From Dinoroseobacter sp965279125 (GTDB taxonomy: Bacteria > Pseudomonadota > Alphaproteobacteria > Rhodobacterales > Rhodobacteraceae): a DNA stretch of 64,000 nt. How positions within the stretch are numbered: the stretch's first letter is position 1; each line of letters opens with the position of its first letter. Both the position numbers and the translations under genes were made by a program. Positions 51,945-61,043 of the stretch are shown here, in pieces. The notes under the pieces were generated by a model that saw nothing but the letters and a program-made list of their open reading frames with translations, did no database searches and was not told where the DNA came from. The stretch is from NCBI GenBank assembly GCA_965279125.1, contig CBDIHL010000038.1, forward strand, positions 1 through 64,000, read 5' to 3'.

Positions 51945-52204
51945 GGTCAGGACGCATTAATCCTGCCGCCTTGGCGCAAATCCAGCGAAATCTCAGGGGG
52001 TTGGGGCGTGCAGGAAAGGGTGGTTCCCTTTTCAAACGACCCGAGCCGCTGAGATGAAGCTGGATTTGCGTCCTTCGGATTTGACGGATTTTCCCTCTGA
52101 CTGCCTAACAGCTGCTTGAAATAGAACCACTATTCCTGCGCACCTGCGCGTTGTCAGAGAAAAAATCTGTCAAACCAAGGTGGCAGGATTAATGGGTCCT
52201 GACC
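51945..52204. mobile_element. 260-bp MITE-like element with nested hairpins
   Basis: Near-perfect terminal inverted repeats of about 26 bases (left GGTCAGGACGCATTAATCC and onward; right end the reverse complement with two mismatches) are flanked by CTAG on both sides (51941-51944 and 52205-52208). CTAG is the 4-bp target duplication typical of the IS5 group. Inside lie two further inverted repeats: CGCAAATCCAGC/GCTGGATTTGCG (51975-51986 with 52059-52070) and arms of about 22 bases at 52080-52101 with 52153-52174. There is no coding capacity, so movement would need a transposase supplied elsewhere. It directly follows lpdA. Confidence 0.8.
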
Positions 52205-52305
52205 CTAGGCATTAAGCGCTTGTTAAGACGCAGGATTTAGGCTGTGGGGTATGAACGCCTTGCAGCCTTTTTCACACCAGCGTCAGTTTTCTGACATCTG
52301 TTAAT

Positions 52306-52348
52306 CAATTCTTCGCAGAAGAATTGCTACGATTTTTCTGCGAAAAAT
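52306..52348. repeat. tandem hairpins before the MFS gene
   Basis: CAATTCTTC-GCA-GAAGAATTG (52306-52326) and ATTTTTC-TGC-GAAAAAT (52332-52348) lie six bases apart. Upstream, GTCAG-TTTT-CTGAC (52282-52295) adds a third small hairpin, and AGGCTG/CAGCCT with TTTTT (52239-52273) could be a weak terminator. The rest of 52209-52411 holds nothing else I can identify. Confidence 0.55.
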
Positions 52349-52411
52349 GGCACATCCCGGCCCAAGCACTGGCTCTTGACCCGCCCGGCTTTCCCAGCCA
52401 AGCCCGCTCCT

Positions 52412-53560
52412 ATGACCGGCCCCATACCTGCCTTCCAAAAAACCGACTGGCTGACCGTGGCCTTGCTGTTTGCTGCAGGCCTCTTGGCCGCCGCGCAATT
52501 TGGCAAGATATCCCTGACGCTGCACGAGTTTGTCAGCCTTACCGGCCTGCCGATCACCACCCTCGCAATCCTTGTTTCCGTCGTCGGTCTCGTTGGCCTT
52601 GTAGGCGGCGTTATGGCGGGGGCCGTGGTTGCGTCCCTCGGGCCGCGCCGGGTGCTGAGCGCAGCGCTTGTGCTTGGGGCTGCGATGTCGTTTGCCCAAG
52701 CCGTCCTCCCGCCTTTCCCGATCATGCTTGGCTTGCGCGTCATCGAAGGCGTCTCCCATCTGGGCCTCGTGGTCGCGGCCCCGCCGATCATGGCGCAAAT
52801 CTCCAGCGACCGGGATCGCCCCATCGTCATGAGCATCTGGGCTATGTTTTTCGGCCTCTCTTTTGCCATCGCCGCTGTCATCTTCCCGCCGATCCTCGGG
52901 GCGGGGGGGCTGCCGCTGTTATTCGCGCTGCATGGGGCAGCGCTTTTGGTCCTGGCATTTGTGCTGGTGCCAAAGCTGGATCATAGCCCGCAACACCCGC
53001 TCAAGCTGAACCCGATCACCGCCCATCTTGAGGCCTATTCAAACCCGCGCACCGTCGCTCCGGGTCTTGGATTTTGTTTTTATACAGTGAGTTACGTCGC
53101 GCTCCTCACTCTGCTGCCCAACGCGCTGAGCCAGCCTGAGCTTGCCGTCAGCCTGCCGATTATATCGCTGCTGGGCACCCTCGCGGCGGGCTGGATCGCG
53201 CGCTATGTCTCGCCGCATTGGATCGCCGTGGCCGGGTTCGCGATGGCCATTGTCGGGGCCATCGGCACGCTGTTCGCCTATCTGGGGGCCGAGGTGGTCT
53301 TATTCCTCGCCATGGGTGTGATCCCCGGTGCCAGCTTCGCGATGATCCCGCATCTGAACCCAAATCCAGGCGATCAGGCGCGCGCGACGGGCGCGATTGC
53401 GCAGCTGGGCAATCTGGGCACTGTCACGGGCACGCCGATATTTGCGTTAACCTTAAGCATGTCGGGGCTGTTCGGAATGCTTCTCGCCGTGATGGGCTTT
53501 TCGCTGGCGGGCATCTTAACGGTGCTGCTGCTTCAGGCTTTGGTAAAAAGAAAAAGTTAA
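52412..53560 (+). CDS. MFS transporter (CynX/NarK-like)
   Basis: A 382-residue transporter of 12 helices. Helix 1 is WLTVALLFAAGLLAAAQFGKISLTL; the glycine-rich helix 2 (VGLVGLVGGVMAGAVVASLGPRRVLS) holds a short motif-A loop with PRR; the second half contains SLLGTLAAGWIARYVSPHWIAV. ATG 52412 is chosen as the membrane-protein start; an upstream TTG frame from 52376 adds only a polar stretch. No ribosome-binding site is clear, so the start is uncertain by a few codons. The stop precedes the uvrA SOS box by one base. Substrate unknown. Confidence 0.82.
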   Translation: MTGPIPAFQKTDWLTVALLFAAGLLAAAQFGKISLTLHEFVSLTGLPITTLAILVSVVGLVGLVGGVMAGAVVASLGPRRVLSAALVLGAAMSFAQAVLPPFPIMLGLRVIEGVSHLGLVVAAPPIMAQISSDRDRPIVMSIWAMFFGLSFAIAAVIFPPILGAGGLPLLFALHGAALLVLAFVLVPKLDHSPQHPLKLNPITAHLEAYSNPRTVAPGLGFCFYTVSYVALLTLLPNALSQPELAVSLPIISLLGTLAAGWIARYVSPHWIAVAGFAMAIVGAIGTLFAYLGAEVVLFLAMGVIPGASFAMIPHLNPNPGDQARATGAIAQLGNLGTVTGTPIFALTLSMSGLFGMLLAVMGFSLAGILTVLLLQALVKRKS

Positions 53561-53561
53561 T

Positions 53562-53576
53562 GTTCGATTAATGTTC
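53562..53576. promoter_or_regulatory. SOS box of uvrA
   Basis: GTTCGATTAATGTTC is an exact GTTC-N7-GTTC direct repeat, the LexA operator form of alphaproteobacteria, 63 bases before the uvrA start. LexA is encoded in this window at 63179. Confidence 0.9.
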
Positions 53577-53639
53577 TCAATTCTCCTTTGAGATCAAGCG
53601 CCGCACCGCTATATGTGCCCAGAGCGAGAAGGTGGGATC

Positions 53640-56498
53640 ATGGCCGAGCAGAAATTCATCGAAGTGCGCGGTGCGCGCGAGCATAATTTGAAATCCATCG
53701 ACGTGGACATTCCACGCGACCAGCTGGTGGTGATCACCGGGCTATCAGGGTCCGGCAAATCCAGCCTCGCCTTCGATACGATCTATGCCGAGGGCCAGCG
53801 CCGCTATGTGGAGTCGCTATCCGCTTATGCTCGTCAATTCCTTGATATGATGCAGAAACCTGATGTCGATCACATCTCGGGCCTCAGCCCTGCGATCAGT
53901 ATCGAGCAGAAGACAACCTCGAAAAACCCACGCTCCACCGTCGGCACGGTCACCGAAATCTACGACTACATGCGCCTTTTATTCGCGCGCGTCGGCACCC
54001 CCTATAGCCCCGCCACCGGCCTGCCGATCGAGGCGCAGCAGGTCCAGGATATGGTCGACCGCATCATGACGCTGGAAGAAGGCACGCGCGGCTATTTGCT
54101 CGCGCCGATCATCCGTGACCGCAAGGGTGAGTACCGCAAGGAAATGCTCGAACTGCGCAAGCAAGGTTTCCAAAGGGTTAAGGTCGACGGCCAGTTTTAT
54201 GAACTCGACGAGCCGCCCACATTGGACAAGAAATTCCGCCACGATATCGACGTTGTCGTCGACCGCCTCGTGGTGCGGGCGGGGCTGGAAACGCGGCTCG
54301 CAGATTCGCTGCGCACCGCCCTCGATCTGGCAGATGGCATCGCGATCCTCGAGACCGCGCCAAGCGAAGGCGAGCCCGAGCGCCACACCTTCTCCGAGAA
54401 ATTCGCCTGCCCCGTCTCCGGCTTCACCATCCCCGAGATCGAACCGCGCTTGTTTTCGTTCAACGCCCCCTTCGGGGCGTGTCCCGATTGCGACGGCCTC
54501 GGGGTGGAACTGTTCTTCGACGAACGCCTCGTGGTACCCGATCAGACCCTGAAACTGGCCGACGGCGCACTGGCCCCGTGGCGCAAAGGCAAGTCCCCAT
54601 ACTTCCTGCAAACCATTGATGCGATTGCAAAACATTTCGGTTTCGACGCCAAGAAGCAGTGGAAAGACCTGCCGGCCCATGTCCAGCAAGTCATGCTTTA
54701 CGGCTCTGGCGAAGAAGAAATCCCGTTCCGCTATGACGAAAACGGCCGCGTTTACCAAGTCACCCGCGTCTTCGAGGGCGTGATCCCAAACATGGAACGC
54801 CGCTACCGCGAAACCGACAGCAACTGGATCCGCGAAGAGTTTGAGCGCTACCAAAACAACCGTGCCTGTGCGGCCTGCGGGGGCTACCGTTTGCGCCAGG
54901 AAGCGTTGGCCGTGAAGATCGCCGATTTGCACGTTGGCGAGCTGGTGCAGATGAGCATCCGCCAAGCCGCCGATTGGTGCGCGACGGTGCCTGATAGCCT
55001 GACGATCCAGAAGAATGAAATCGCCAAAGCCATCCTGAAAGAGATCCGCGAGCGGCTTGGATTCCTTAACAATGTCGGCCTCGAATACTTAACGCTCAGC
55101 CGCAACGCTGGCACGCTCTCGGGCGGCGAGTCCCAGCGTATCCGGCTGGCATCCCAAATCGGCAGCGGCCTCACCGGGGTGCTTTATGTCCTCGACGAGC
55201 CGTCCATTGGTTTGCACCAACGCGACAATGATCGGTTGCTGACCACGCTCAAGAACCTGCGTGACCAAGGCAACACCGTCATCGTTGTCGAACATGACGA
55301 AGAAGCCGTGCGCGAGGCGGATTTTGTCTTCGATATCGGGCCGGGGGCCGGGGTGCATGGGGGGCAGGTCGTGGCCAAAGGCACGCCCGCCGAGATCATC
55401 GCCAACCCCGACAGCGTCACCGGCGACTATCTGGCCGGGCGGCGGGAGATCCCCGTGCGGGCCGAACGCCGCGCGGGCAGCAAGAAAAAGCTCAAAGTGG
55501 TTAAGGCCAGCGGCAACAACCTCAAGGATGTCACGGTCGAATTTCCCTTGGGCAAGTTCGTCTGCGTGACCGGCGTGTCCGGCGGTGGCAAGTCCACATT
55601 AACCATCGAGACGCTTTTCAAGACCGCCTCGATGGCCCTGAACGGGGCGCGCCAAACACCGGCACCCTGCGAGACGATCCGCGGGCTAGAGCATCTCGAC
55701 AAAGTCATCGATATCGACCAACGCCCCATTGGCCGGACCCCGCGTTCGAACCCCGCGACCTATACCGGGGCCTTCACGCCAATCCGCGACTGGTTCGCAG
55801 GTCTTCCGGAGTCCAAAGCGCGCGGCTACAAGCCCGGTCGCTTCAGCTTTAACGTCAAAGGCGGGCGCTGCGAGGCATGTCAAGGCGATGGTGTCATCAA
55901 GATCGAGATGCATTTTTTGCCCGATGTCTACGTGGAATGCGAGACCTGCAAAGGCGCGCGCTACAATCGTGAAACGCTTGAAATTCGCTTTAAGGGCAAA
56001 AGTATAGCCGACGTTCTTAACATGACCGTTGAGGATGCGCAGACCTTTTTCCAAGCCGTGCCCAGCATCCGCGAAAAGATGGACGCGTTGATGCGGGTGG
56101 GCCTCGGCTATATCAAGGTCGGCCAGCAAGCCACGACGCTATCAGGGGGCGAGGCGCAGCGGGTGAAACTGTCCAAAGAGCTTGCCAAACGCTCCACCGG
56201 ACGCACGCTTTACATTCTTGACGAGCCGACAACGGGCCTGCATTTCGAGGATGTGCGCAAGCTCCTGGAAGTTCTGCATGAGCTGGTCGAGCAGGGCAAT
56301 TCCGTCATCGTGATCGAGCATAATCTCGACGTAATCAAAACCGCCGATTGGCTGATTGATATCGGCCCCGAGGGCGGCGACGGGGGCGGCGAAGTTGTCG
56401 CCGTTGGCACGCCAGAACAGGTGGCCGAAGTCGATGCCAGCCATACCGGGCGCTACCTCAAACCGATGCTCGATCCACGCAAAGTCGCCGCCGAATAG
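53640..56498 (+). CDS. uvrA: excinuclease ABC subunit A
   Basis: A 952-residue DNA-damage sensor of nucleotide excision repair. Two ATPase modules are present, with Walker A motifs GLSGSGKSS (near 32) and GVSGGGKST (near 645) and ABC signatures LSGGESQR and LSGGEAQR. Zinc-finger pairs are CPVSG...CPDCDG and CEACQGDG...CETCKGA. ATG 53640 begins the conserved AEQKFIEVRGAREHNLK, with GAGAAGGTGGGATC upstream; the frame from 53613 has no site. Its promoter carries an SOS box. It loads UvrB onto damaged DNA. Length is normal. Confidence 0.97.
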   Translation: MAEQKFIEVRGAREHNLKSIDVDIPRDQLVVITGLSGSGKSSLAFDTIYAEGQRRYVESLSAYARQFLDMMQKPDVDHISGLSPAISIEQKTTSKNPRSTVGTVTEIYDYMRLLFARVGTPYSPATGLPIEAQQVQDMVDRIMTLEEGTRGYLLAPIIRDRKGEYRKEMLELRKQGFQRVKVDGQFYELDEPPTLDKKFRHDIDVVVDRLVVRAGLETRLADSLRTALDLADGIAILETAPSEGEPERHTFSEKFACPVSGFTIPEIEPRLFSFNAPFGACPDCDGLGVELFFDERLVVPDQTLKLADGALAPWRKGKSPYFLQTIDAIAKHFGFDAKKQWKDLPAHVQQVMLYGSGEEEIPFRYDENGRVYQVTRVFEGVIPNMERRYRETDSNWIREEFERYQNNRACAACGGYRLRQEALAVKIADLHVGELVQMSIRQAADWCATVPDSLTIQKNEIAKAILKEIRERLGFLNNVGLEYLTLSRNAGTLSGGESQRIRLASQIGSGLTGVLYVLDEPSIGLHQRDNDRLLTTLKNLRDQGNTVIVVEHDEEAVREADFVFDIGPGAGVHGGQVVAKGTPAEIIANPDSVTGDYLAGRREIPVRAERRAGSKKKLKVVKASGNNLKDVTVEFPLGKFVCVTGVSGGGKSTLTIETLFKTASMALNGARQTPAPCETIRGLEHLDKVIDIDQRPIGRTPRSNPATYTGAFTPIRDWFAGLPESKARGYKPGRFSFNVKGGRCEACQGDGVIKIEMHFLPDVYVECETCKGARYNRETLEIRFKGKSIADVLNMTVEDAQTFFQAVPSIREKMDALMRVGLGYIKVGQQATTLSGGEAQRVKLSKELAKRSTGRTLYILDEPTTGLHFEDVRKLLEVLHELVEQGNSVIVIEHNLDVIKTADWLIDIGPEGGDGGGEVVAVGTPEQVAEVDASHTGRYLKPMLDPRKVAAE

Positions 56499-56513
56499 CA
56501 CCCGTCAAATCCC

Positions 56514-56552
56514 CCGGCGGCGGCTCTTTGCTTTTACAAATATCCCCGCCGG
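56514..56552. terminator. hairpin between convergent uvrA and alternative oxidase genes
   Basis: CCGGCGG (56514-56520) pairs with CCGCCGG (56546-56552) around a 25-base AT-rich loop containing CTTTGCTTTTACAAATAT. Similar GC arms with an AT loop often follow genes in roseobacters. A terminator role is inferred from position between two stops. Confidence 0.35.
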
Positions 56553-56567
56553 AGGCATCCCAACGTG

Positions 56568-57221
56568 TCAATGATGCGCGCCGCTCGCGATTTTATCGGC
56601 AAAGCCGTGGTTCACATCGCGGTGCTTTTCCTCGTCCGCACGGATGACGATCACCACCTCACGCAGTCGCGCATCATCGGCTAAGTTCCAGTACTCCTTG
56701 GCAATATCGGGGGCAGGGACGTTCTCGACCCGGCCTGCATCGATCTCTTCGAGATAGCGCGTGTAGCTGACCACGGCCTCCTCTTCGAGATAGCCAACAA
56801 CCCGATGCGCGGTGCGCGGCGCAAACAGGTAAAGCCAGAAGTAGAAGTTGTAGAAAATCAGCTGCGTGACCATCACCAAGAACCGCTCAAACCGCGAGGG
56901 TTCTGCGATCTGGATGAAGGTCATCAAATGCATCCGCTCGTTATCGGCCTCCTCGATCAGCTCCTTGATCCAGCCTTGATCGTCGCGAATGTGGCGCAGC
57001 GCTTTGAGATGTTGCAGCAAACCGCCCACCATGCCCGGCACAGCGGCCACGGTTTCGAGAACGACGGCGCGGTGGCCGTAGCGTTTGGCGAAAAACCCAT
57101 CCGCAAAGATGCGCAACAGCTTTACGAAACGCAGCGCGATGCGGTCATGAATGTCTTTCGGGGCATGGTGGACCTCGATGGCGCCTGGGGTTGCCTCAAT
57201 GGTTTGCGGGGTCTGCTGCAT
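56568..57221 (-). CDS. aox: alternative oxidase (ubiquinol oxidase, AOX)
   Basis: A 217-residue di-iron oxidase that passes electrons from ubiquinol directly to oxygen without pumping protons. All four AOX metal motifs are visible: LETVAAVPGMVGG, NERMHLMTF, LEEEAVVSYTRYL and RADEEKHRDVNH. Two hydrophobic membrane-binding helices lie between them. GGAG is placed six bases before ATG 57221; the ATG at 57227 is directly against it and is less likely. It is 51 bases downstream of the cyclic-nucleotide-binding protein gene on the same strand. Bacterial AOX is uncommon but known in marine alphaproteobacteria. Confidence 0.95.
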   Translation of the reverse strand: MQQTPQTIEATPGAIEVHHAPKDIHDRIALRFVKLLRIFADGFFAKRYGHRAVVLETVAAVPGMVGGLLQHLKALRHIRDDQGWIKELIEEADNERMHLMTFIQIAEPSRFERFLVMVTQLIFYNFYFWLYLFAPRTAHRVVGYLEEEAVVSYTRYLEEIDAGRVENVPAPDIAKEYWNLADDARLREVVIVIRADEEKHRDVNHGFADKIASGAHH

Positions 57222-57272
57222 TTTCATCTCCGATTAACCTATATGGCAGAGATAGTATTCGCAGGGCAGATG

Positions 57273-58064
57273 TCAGGGCTTGGGCACTGCGGCATTTGCT
57301 GCACGTGCAGCGTTCTGGATTTTGGGCACACGCGGTGCGGCGCGCATGTCGGACTGCGTAATGGGAGAGGTGGCAGGCCCCCCAACCCCAGCAGTGTCCT
57401 TGATCTTTGGCACTTGAAGGTTCGAGTTCAGATAAACCTCAGGATTGCGTTGCATTCCGTCCAGTAGCCGCGACGCCGTCAGCTTTACCATATAGAGCCC
57501 GAATGCAGGGTTCTGGTTGTAGAGCCTCATGAACGCGGCCTCATCGACCTGCATGATCTCACACGCCCCGATGCATTTGGCCGATACCGTGCGGGCGCGC
57601 TCGTCGGTGAAAAAGGCAATCTCGCCGAAGATTTGCTCGCCTTCGAGAAACACGTCAATCTCTTCCAGCCAGATCTTACCTGACCGCATGATATAAAGGC
57701 GATCTGGTGCATCGCCTTTGCGAAACACGTAATCTCCATCGGCAATCCGGGCGGGCTTCAGGAGCGGACGCAGCCACTCGAACGCTTTTTGATCCGCCCG
57801 CATGTCCTGCATCATTCGCGTCGTGCGGCGAATGTCGTAGATCCGGTAGAGGTTGATCGGCAGCAGGATCGCGTTCATCACCATCGTGGGGTAAATGCTC
57901 TCGATCGCGGCATAGACAAAAAAGAACAGGTTCGACACGAGCGCAGCCATCCGCAACGGCAACATCGTGCGCATCGCATAGGTGACCAGCGTGGCGAGCG
58001 CCGCGACCCAGCCAATCGCCTCGACAAGGCCCAACTCGGCCATGGTGTTCAACAGGTCCGTCAT
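57273..58064 (-). CDS. membrane protein with cyclic-nucleotide-binding domain
   Basis: A protein of about 263 residues. The N-terminus has three hydrophobic segments (EAIGWVAALATLVTYAM, LRMAALVSNLFFFVYAAIESIY, MVMNAILLPINLYRIYDI), the third followed by a basic stretch. Residues about 105-215 are a Crp-type cNMP-binding beta-roll (YVFRKGDAPDRLYIMRSGKIWLEE, IFGEIAFFTDERARTVSAKC, where GEIAFF...RARTVSA is the phosphate-binding cassette). There is no helix-turn-helix, so it is not a transcription factor. The tail is disordered. ATG 58064 or 58094 may be the start. It probably shares a transcript with the alternative oxidase. Ligand cAMP or cGMP is inferred. Confidence 0.8.
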   Translation of the reverse strand: MTDLLNTMAELGLVEAIGWVAALATLVTYAMRTMLPLRMAALVSNLFFFVYAAIESIYPTMVMNAILLPINLYRIYDIRRTTRMMQDMRADQKAFEWLRPLLKPARIADGDYVFRKGDAPDRLYIMRSGKIWLEEIDVFLEGEQIFGEIAFFTDERARTVSAKCIGACEIMQVDEAAFMRLYNQNPAFGLYMVKLTASRLLDGMQRNPEVYLNSNLQVPKIKDTAGVGGPATSPITQSDMRAAPRVPKIQNAARAANAAVPKP

Positions 58065-58105
58065 CCCATCAGGACTAATCGCTAAGCGCCCCATATCACA
58101 AGAAA

Positions 58106-58132
58106 AAACGCCGCTCGGTCGGAGCGGCGTTT
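58106..58132 (-). terminator. rho-independent terminator of gltA
   Basis: AAACGCCGCTC and GAGCGGCGTTT form an 11-bp stem with a 5-base loop. Read on the minus strand, the stem is followed by a T-run (AAAAAA on the plus strand), 26 bases after the gltA stop. It is a classic intrinsic terminator. Confidence 0.92.
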
Positions 58133-58157
58133 CCCAGTTTTCAACAATCCCTGGCGT

Positions 58158-59454
58158 TTAGCGCTTTTCGACATCCACATAGTCGCGCATCGTCTCGCCA
58201 GTATACAGCTGGCGGGGCCGACCAATTTTCTGGGCCGGATCGACAAGCATCTCTTTCCACTGCGAGATCCACCCCACGGTGCGCGACAGCGCAAAGATCG
58301 GCGTGAACATCGATGTGGGAAAGCCCATCGCCTCGAGAATGATGCCGGAATAGAAATCCACATTCGGAAACAGCTTCTTCTCGGCGAAATACGGATCGGC
58401 GAGGGCGGCTTTCTCAAGCTCCTTGGCGACTTGCAGAACCGGGTTGTTCTCGACGCCCAGCAAATCCAGCACCTCGTCGGCCGATTGCTTCATCACCGTC
58501 GCGCGCGGATCGTGGTTTTTGTAGACGCGGTGGCCGAACCCCATCAGGCGGAACGGATCGTCCTTGTCCTTGGCGCGTGCAATGAACTCGGGGATGCGGT
58601 CGGGCGTGCCGATCTCTTTGAGCATCTCCAGACAGGCCTGGTTCGCCCCCCCATGCGCCGGACCCCAAAGGCAGGCGATACCAGCGGCGATACAGGCAAA
58701 CGGGTTCGCGCCCGAGGAGGACGCCAGACGTACGGTCGAGGTCGACGCGTTCTGCTCGTGATCCGCGTGCAGCGTGAAGATCCGGTCCATCGCGCGGCTG
58801 AGGATCGGATCGACCTCGTAGTCTTCGGTGGGCACCGCAAAGCACATGCGCAAGAAGTTCGACGCATAATCGAGATCATTGCGCGGATACACGAAAGGCT
58901 GCCCGATGGAGTATTTATAGGCCCAAGCCGCAATCGTCGGCATCTTCGCGATCAAGCGGATGGAGGCCACTTCGCGCTGCCACGGGTCGGTCACATCGGT
59001 GCTGTCATGATAAAACGCCGACATGGCACCTGCGACACCTGTCATAATCGCCATGGGATGGGCGTCACGACGGAAGCCCCGGAAGAAGTTCATCATCTGC
59101 TCGTGCAGCATCGTGTGATTGGTCACGCGGCTTTCAAAATCTTCCAGCTCAGCGGCGCTTGGCAGCTCACCGTAAAGCAGCAGATAGCACACTTCGAGGT
59201 AATGCGACTTGCCCGCAAGCTGGTCGATCGGATAGCCGCGATGCAACAGCACCCCCTCGTCGCCATCGATATAGGTGATGGTCGACTCGCAGGCGGCCGT
59301 GGACGTAAAGCCCGGATCATAGGTGAACGCGCCTGTCTGTGCATAAAGCTTGCGGATGTCGATCACATCCGGGCCAACGCTGCCGGAATAAACCGGGAAC
59401 TCGGCGGTCTTGCCGTCAAAGTTCAGGGTCGCGGTTTTTGCTGCTTTCAGCCAT
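58158..59454 (-). CDS. gltA: citrate synthase (apparent frameshift near the 5' end)
   Basis: The hexameric-type citrate synthase that condenses acetyl-CoA and oxaloacetate. From codon GTG 59366 the frame is open for 402 residues (IDIRKLYAQTGAFTYDPGF, YIDGDEGVLLHRGYPIDQL, MGFGHRVYKNHDPRA with catalytic His, and a C-terminal Asp region). The family normally begins about 30 residues earlier. An ATG at 59454 starts MAESSK, but the frame then breaks: deleting one A from the five-A run (TTTTT on plus, 59435-59439) restores a typical leader ending in SVGPDV joined to the rest, 431 residues in all. An assembly error is likelier than a real defect. A terminator follows. Confidence 0.9.
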
Positions 59455-59555
59455 GAGGTATCCCTTTCTCAAGATCGCGTGCGGCAGACCGCACGTGTCA
59501 GGTTCCAGCGACACCAAGTGAGGGCATCAACCGGGGCAGGGCACGGCCGGACTGT

Positions 59556-60985
59556 TTAGTCCCCGGTCGCACCGAGGCTCGCATCTGTCAGGCGCGCGAG
59601 GGTCTCGTCGCGCCCAATCACGAGCATCATATCAAAGACGCTGGGGGTCACAGTGCGCCCCGCAAGCGCAGCCCTGAGAGGTTGTGCGAGCTTGCCCATC
59701 TTCAGGCCTCGGCCTTCGGCGACAGCGGTCACAACGGCCTCCAGATCGGCTCGGGTCCAGCTAACAGTTTGCAGATGCGGCGTCAATTCCGACAGTATAC
59801 CACGGGATACCGGATCAAGCGCTTTCGCCGCCTTCTCATCGGGCTTGAAAGGCCGGTTTCCTAAGACAAAATGCGCTTTCTCCAGCAAAGCCGGGAAGGA
59901 CTTCGCCCGATCCTTGAGGCAATACATCGCATCCAGCAGCCCCTTTTGCTGCACCTGCGAAAGAGGGGGCTCGCCTGAAAACGCTTAAGAAATTGGCAAT
60001 CTCGCGGACAAGTGCGGCATCCTCCATCATCGCGATATGCTGCCCGGCCATGTTCTCCAGCTTCTTGAGATCGAGGCGCGCGGGCGCTTTGCCGATCCCG
60101 TCCAGCCCGAACCACGCAAGCGCTTGGGCATCAGTAAACACTTCGTCATCCCCGTGGCTCCAACCGAGGCGGGTCAGATAGTTTCGCATGGCGGCGGCCG
60201 GATAGCCCAGCTTGGCATATTCCTCGACACCGACCGCCCCATGGCGTTTCGACAGTTTTTTGCCGTCCTCGCCGTGGATCAGCGGGATATGCGCGAAGAC
60301 CGGCAGGTCCCACCCCATCGCGGTATAGATCTGCGTCTGGCGCGCGGCATTGTTGAGGTGGTCATCGCCCCGGATCACATGGGTCACGCCCATGTCATGG
60401 TCATCGACCACCACGGCCAGCATATAGGTCGGCGTGCCATCGCCGCGCAGCAAGACCATGTCGTCGAGCTGGTCATTGCGCACTTTCACATCGCCCTGAA
60501 CGGCGTCGCGGGTGATCGTCTCGCCCGCGCGCGGCGCTTTGAGGCGCACAACATATGGCATGTCGGGGAAGCTTGCCGGGTCCGCATCGCGCCAAGGGCT
60601 TTGAAAGAGGGTGGATTTTCCGGCCTCCTTGGCCGCATCGCGAAACGCCTGAATCTCGTCTTGGGTGGAAAAGCACTTATACGCGGTGCCGTTCTCCAGC
60701 ATCGCATGGGCCACCTCCACATGCCGGTTCGCGCGCGCGAACTGGCTGATCGCATCGCCGTCCCAATCGAGGCCCAGCCACTCAAGCCCCTTGTAGATCG
60801 CCGCCGTCGCCTCGGGGGTAGAGCGCGCGCGGTCGGTATCTTCGATCCGCAGCAGAAACGTGCCGCCATTTGCACGGGCATAGAGCCAGTTGAACAGCGC
60901 CGTGCGCGCGCCCCCCGATATGGAGATAGCCCGTGGGTGAGGGCGCAAATCGGGTGACGATTTTCTGAGGCGTGGAGGCGGTCAT
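59556..60985 (-). pseudogene. gltX: glutamyl-tRNA synthetase, broken by two homopolymer frameshifts
   Basis: A class I synthetase gene (expected 475 residues) split over three frames. The first frame (ATG 60985) carries the HIGH-type motif in RFAPSPTGYLHIGG; an extra G in the six-G run (CCCCCC at 60911-60916) shifts it into the frame holding ARTALFNWLYARANGG, the Rossmann body and the KLSKR motif (DGKKLSKRHG). An extra T (AAAA at 59978-59981 on plus) then shifts it to the frame QQKGLLDAMYCLKD to the C-terminus. Removing both bases gives an intact protein. GltX is essential unless a second copy exists (roseobacters often have two), so sequence error is the best explanation. Confidence 0.85.
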
Positions 60986-61043
60986 GTGTGGGGGCCTTTC
61001 CGGGTCAGCGTTAACCCTTTGGAAACCTTGTTTCGGCATCGTT

